Positions 60,143 through 64,000 of a DNA stretch of 64,000 nucleotides are shown here, in pieces. This DNA comes from Smittia aterrima (Eukaryota; Arthropoda; Insecta; Diptera; Chironomidae). Within the stretch, counting starts at the first letter, position 1. Every line of letters starts with the position of its first letter. Both the position numbers and the translations under genes were made by a program. The notes under the pieces are model-generated. The model searched no databases. It was not told the origin of the DNA and worked only from the letters and a program-made list of their open reading frames with translations. The stretch spans positions 6,944,001 to 7,008,000 of the forward strand of contig CP093831.1 of NCBI GenBank assembly GCA_033063855.1. The letters run 5' to 3'.

Positions 60143-61813
60143 TTACATTTCCATTGTTGATTCGCTTTCATAGTTTTCAGCAAATTTTTCAGTTGACTTT
60201 GGGCAGAGCATAACTTTGTTCTTGTTGCCATCGAGTTTATTAGCTGTGCCATTTAAATTGATGTTGAACCTGGATAAGAAAATTGTTATTAACTCATGTT
60301 TTAAAAAGAATAAGAAAACTTACTTAGAAGTCTCATTTAAGTTTTCATCCAACGAGAAACTCTGGTTGACATCGAGCTCGGTAGAGAACTTGAATATGGC
60401 TGATTCTTTGCAATTGAGAATTGATGAACTTTCCATAGAAAATTGTGAATCGTCGATGAGAACTCCAGTATTGCAATTTTTAACAACCGAATTCAGAATT
60501 TTTACGTTAGCAAAGTCACTGATAGTGATTCCAGTTGCAAAGTTTGTAATGACGCAGTTTTCAAGCAAAATCTCAGCATTTCCTGATACTGAGAAGCCTT
60601 CCGTGATCGATGAATCCTTTGATCCGAAGATGAGACAGTTTTTGATTTGAACATTGCCATCTTTAATAAGGAATCCTGTCTTAACCTTTTCACAGTCGAT
60701 GACCAGGTTTTCAATTCGTAAATTGCCATCAACAGCGAATAAGAAAGATGTGCAATCCTCTGCTCCGATTTTTGCACAACGATCCTCAGCTTCCATTTTC
60801 AGCGAGTCAACTGAAACATTCTTTAATCCTGAGACCAAAATATTGTCGTTGAGAAACTCTTGGAAGTTAACGAAGTGGCTGCCGGCTGGAATGTAAATCT
60901 CACTTGAGATCGATGCTGCAGCAAATGAATCTTGTAAGGACAACCAATTAACTTTTTGATCTGATTTGACTTTTGATTCCATATCCTTCACTAACTGCTG
61001 CATATCATTAATGGAACTTCGTTCGATGACAGCAAATATATTCGGCTCGCTATTTTTAGCTAAAGCATGATGAGGAAATTTGATCTCCTCATAAATTTCT
61101 CGCATCTCAGGATTGAGCAATATTTCAACCTCATGCTTAATCTTCATGAGACGTAAGTGGAGTTGAAGCAAATTACGAGCGACGTCCTTTGATTCACCAC
61201 CACGGCTGATATCAACATCCTCGTTGCTTAGTTCCATTGATTCTTCAAGATTTTCTCTCTTACTCTGAATGTACCTTGCTTCAGCAATGATTCGACGGAT
61301 ATGCGATGACAACCCTTTGCTAAGATTTTTGTTCTTTAAATCATAGAAGAACTGCATTCGAGACTGAAGCTCCTTTTTGACCGATTCTGAGTCATCCCAA
61401 GGAAAGCAAATGTAGTTGAAGAAGAAGCGATAACGGTCGAGACAGTCGGCAGTGATATCAACGATCAATGCAGAATTTTCTTGTTCTTGACATGGATAGA
61501 TGTCTTCGAAAGGCACTTGGCATACCTCTGGAAGATGAACAGTTTCATCCTCAACGCCTTCAACCAGAAACATTACTGCTGATTCATCGAAAAGTGTTTC
61601 TTGTACGATTCCAAAAACTTCGCAAGGAAATTTTACATCATTTTTCTCACACTCAGCTTTAGATAGCTTCCATATTGCAGTGTAACCAGCTGGTTCAATC
61701 GTACCTTCCATAAAGACTTTCCAAATCTCACGAACATCCAAATCATCGTCCAGAATTATCTTAAATTCATCCAAACGCTGTTGAAACGACTTATCAAACT
61801 TGAAAGTTAACAT
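60143..61813 (-). CDS. nesd: SHCBP1 / nessun dorma homologue (cytokinesis)
   Basis: Exons 61813-60324 and 60269-60143 (54 nt intron) give 538 aa. The N-terminal half is helical and charged (EPAGYTAIWKLSKAECEKNDV, YRFFFNYICFPWDDS, SSHIRRIIAEARYIQSK). The C-terminal half is a right-handed beta-helix of the SHCBP1 type, with ladder-like repeats (LRIENLVIDCEK, VQIKNCLIFGSK, AEILLENCVITNF, VKILNSVVKNCNTGV). In flies nessun dorma binds the centralspindlin partner Pavarotti and is needed for cytokinesis; SHCBP1 is its vertebrate relative. I start at the ATG 61811-61813; the frame has a GTG 15 nt earlier. It is divergent from FANCI. Confidence 0.88.
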
Positions 61814-62126
61814 TTTCAGACACTTCACGAGCTTATGAGTTATAATATCGATTTTATTATCCTTTGAGTTGATTGTAAATGGCTTAAATTCAATTTTTTT
61901 CGATGGCTGTTGTCGTTATTTTGATTTGAATTCTTTTCCAACAGTTCGTGTTCACAGATCGTGTTCTGCCAAAGGAAACTGATCGAATAAGAACTGATCG
62001 AAAGTTAAACAAGTCTCAACAAGATTTTTGGCGCTTAACTGAAGATTCAGAATTAAAGTTGAATTAAGAGGAAATACGAGAAAGAAATTATCAGAAGCTA
62101 TTGTAATTGATGCAAACTTCTTTAAA
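61814..62126. promoter_or_regulatory. Bidirectional promoter nessun dorma / FANCI
   Basis: 313 bp between the two divergent ATGs holds both 5' ends. ATATCGATTTT near 61844-61854 resembles a partial DRE. No TATA box stands out. Confidence 0.4.
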
Positions 62127-64000
62127 ATGATGGAGACAGATTCATTCAAAGACGAATTCAAAAGAAAGAAGAGCAAACCTGAGGAATTGAAGAATCTTTT
62201 GGTAAACACTGAGCCGGAAGTGATATGCAAGGCAACGATAGAAACTGCAGCCGAATCAATTGGCTTCAGTATTTGGGTGTCAACACTCTCACTTATTGAT
62301 GATGAAGATCAAGTCTTCGAGATCATTAAAGAAGTAAGTTTTGCTTGAGACTTTGCATAAAAAGATAAATTTACATTCAAATACTTTTTAGATCCTTCCG
62401 AGCCTGAACCGAGATAAAATGCCAACAAAATGTTTAAGCGATTTCTACTCACGCTTAAACATTGAACTTCCCAGATACTCGCTTAATTTTATTATAAAAT
62501 TGGCTTATTTTTGCGAGAACAGCATTCAATTCGGGGACGTTAGAGCTTGCTTCTTCAAAGATATCATTCCATGCATTCTGCAGATAATGGCTAATGGAGA
62601 CCGAGCTGTTACGATCGATGGTGTTACGAAGAGCGCCAACGAATATCGTCAAGAAATCATTACCAGCATATTGAGTAAGCCGTTCAAAGTTTCTGTGCTC
62701 ACTGGCATCACAGCAATGTTCAAGTAAGTTTTTAAATTCGCTGTTTTAATAGAAGTAAAATAACGATGATTTCTTCACAGAGACATTCCACTCAGCAAAC
62801 AACAGAATGAACTTTTACTTGGGAAAATATGCGACAACTTCTTAAACGTTCCTCACACGAGTATCAGCGGACTTGCTTTAGTTTGCTTCAATTTATCATT
62901 GTTCAACAAGTTAATTGTGCCGGTTCTTGCATTAGACACATATTTCTTCGAAAAGCGCTACAAACAAAAGTTCGCTGAAATGAATAGTGAACTTGATGTT
63001 AACTCGATTGATGAAACAGCTGAGAAAGGTATGATCGAGACGGAGGAGAATGTTGTTTTTCACTTCCAACAAGTCACAGAATTCACTTCAATCGAAAAGG
63101 ATATTGTAAATGCTTTGAAACCACTCGCATTTGCTCCTAAGCTTATCATATCTCCTTTTATCGCAACGATCCTCGTGTCGTTCGCCAAAATGTCATCTTC
63201 ATCAGTCGCAGGAAATCTTCGACTTCCTCAATCAATTCTGTTGCCTTTCATTAAACAAGTTTTTAAGAACAACGAGAAACATCGAATGATTCTCCGTAAC
63301 TCGAGCTGGGCCCGTTGTGTTGATCAATTCGAATCGGTAGACATAGAAAAACTTCTCAAAATACTTCAAGAAAACACATGCAAGCGAGGACAGAATGTTG
63401 CTCTTAATGGATTTATTGGATTGACATTCATGTTGCTAAAAACGAAAGGAGCACCTGCTCTTAATTCATTCGCTATTCAATTTTTGAATGAGCTCGTTCG
63501 AACGCGCCAGGAGTTTACAAGCGACATTATGAGAATTATTGTGAAAATGCTTTTTAGCGAGAGCAACAAAGTTCCCATTATCGATTGCTTTAGTGTCATG
63601 ATTCAGAATAGAGCACTGCCGATCGATCGATGTGAAGAAGCTTTAACAGAGCTGCTTGAAAATCTTACTGAGCTCGAACTTGACACAGCAATGGCCATCG
63701 AGAGTGTGATTTTCAGCGCGATTTCAAAATCTTCTAAACTTCGTGATCTGATGATCAAAACCATGAGAGGAGCAATGTATCAAAACAAATTAGGATTACG
63801 AAAGCTTGCCGTCTACGCTTTCTGCATCATGTTAAAGAAAGTAACAAAACCGACACAATCTGCTTCGTTTCAACTTGCTGGTCCATCACAAAACATTTCA
63901 ATGATGTCACTCATGTCGCAGAGTCAACTACCATCAATCGATAATATTTCGATGCGACGCTGTGGTGTCATGGTACTTGAAATATTAGGAATTTTAAGAA
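62127..64000 (+). CDS. FANCI: Fanconi anemia group I protein, N-terminal part (runs off window)
   Basis: Exons 62127-62333, 62392-62723 and 62781 to beyond 64000, all in phase, about 586 residues visible. An alpha-solenoid of Leu-rich helices. Features fitting the FANCI N-terminal half: the YRQEIITSILSKPF turn after GVTKSANE, a FKDIPLS junction, SISGLALVCFNLSLF, LNGFIGLTFMLLK, and a Ser-rich SLMSQSQLPS near 63915 that includes an SQ site. In the FANCI-FANCD2 clamp, S/T-Q phosphorylation by ATR and monoubiquitination hold the dimer on DNA at crosslinks; the ubiquitination lysine and the rest lie outside the window. The start is the first of two adjacent ATGs. Confidence 0.85.

Noticed and set aside
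61814..61828. Upstream GTG start for nessun dorma
   Set aside because: An ATG lies 15 nt downstream; a non-ATG start has no support.

Overview
The window is 64 kb of an AT-rich animal genome with protein genes on both strands, GT-AG introns of mostly 50-60 nt and AATAAA polyadenylation signals. Neuroglian with separate Nrg180- and Nrg167-type last exons, stathmin, a nessun dorma/SHCBP1 homologue, an mTERF protein and two miR-279-family hairpins point to an insect. Compact introns and AT-rich spacers would suit a nematoceran fly (midge or mosquito relative), but that is inference. I derived exon boundaries by eye from reading-frame continuity and splice consensus; for every complete model the exon lengths sum to a multiple of three.

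Layout. (1) 1-6.1 kb, plus strand: the 3' two thirds of NPC1, a lysosomal sterol transporter, with two alternative last exons. (2) 7.8-9.3 kb, plus: METTL17, a mitoribosome assembly factor. (3) 9.7-14.6 kb, minus: haspin, the histone H3-T3 kinase, with two miR-279/miR-996-type hairpins in one intron. (4) 18-37.9 kb, minus: neuroglian, including a 13.4 kb intron and a group of small alternative cytoplasmic exons. (5) 38-42.8 kb: no coding sequence seen; probably neuroglian upstream sequence. (6) 42.8-48.8 kb, a dense block: CEBPZOS-like, UQCC3 and TBCC packed on the plus strand (probably one polycistronic mRNA), then SMAP ArfGAP (minus), ATPAF2 (plus) and an mTERF gene (minus). (7) 50.6-53.0 kb, minus: stathmin with a cysteine-rich, SCG10-like N-terminus. 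(8) 54.0-56.4 kb, minus: an INPP5K/SKIP-type inositol 5-phosphatase. (9) 57.4-58.3 kb, plus: HDDC2. (10) 58.8-59.2 kb, minus: an unrecognised small reading frame. (11) 59.3-59.8 kb, plus: TAF13. (12) 60.1-61.8 kb, minus: nessun dorma/SHCBP1. (13) 62.1 kb to the end, plus: the first part of FANCI.

Themes. Five genes serve mitochondria (METTL17, CEBPZOS-like, UQCC3, ATPAF2, mTERF), four of them within 6 kb. Haspin, nessun dorma and FANCI serve mitosis, cytokinesis and genome stability; neuroglian and stathmin serve neurons. Alternative processing of membrane-protein tails is the most striking feature: both NPC1 and neuroglian have several mutually exclusive C-terminal exons. I found no transposons, CRISPR arrays, tRNAs or rRNAs that I could support.
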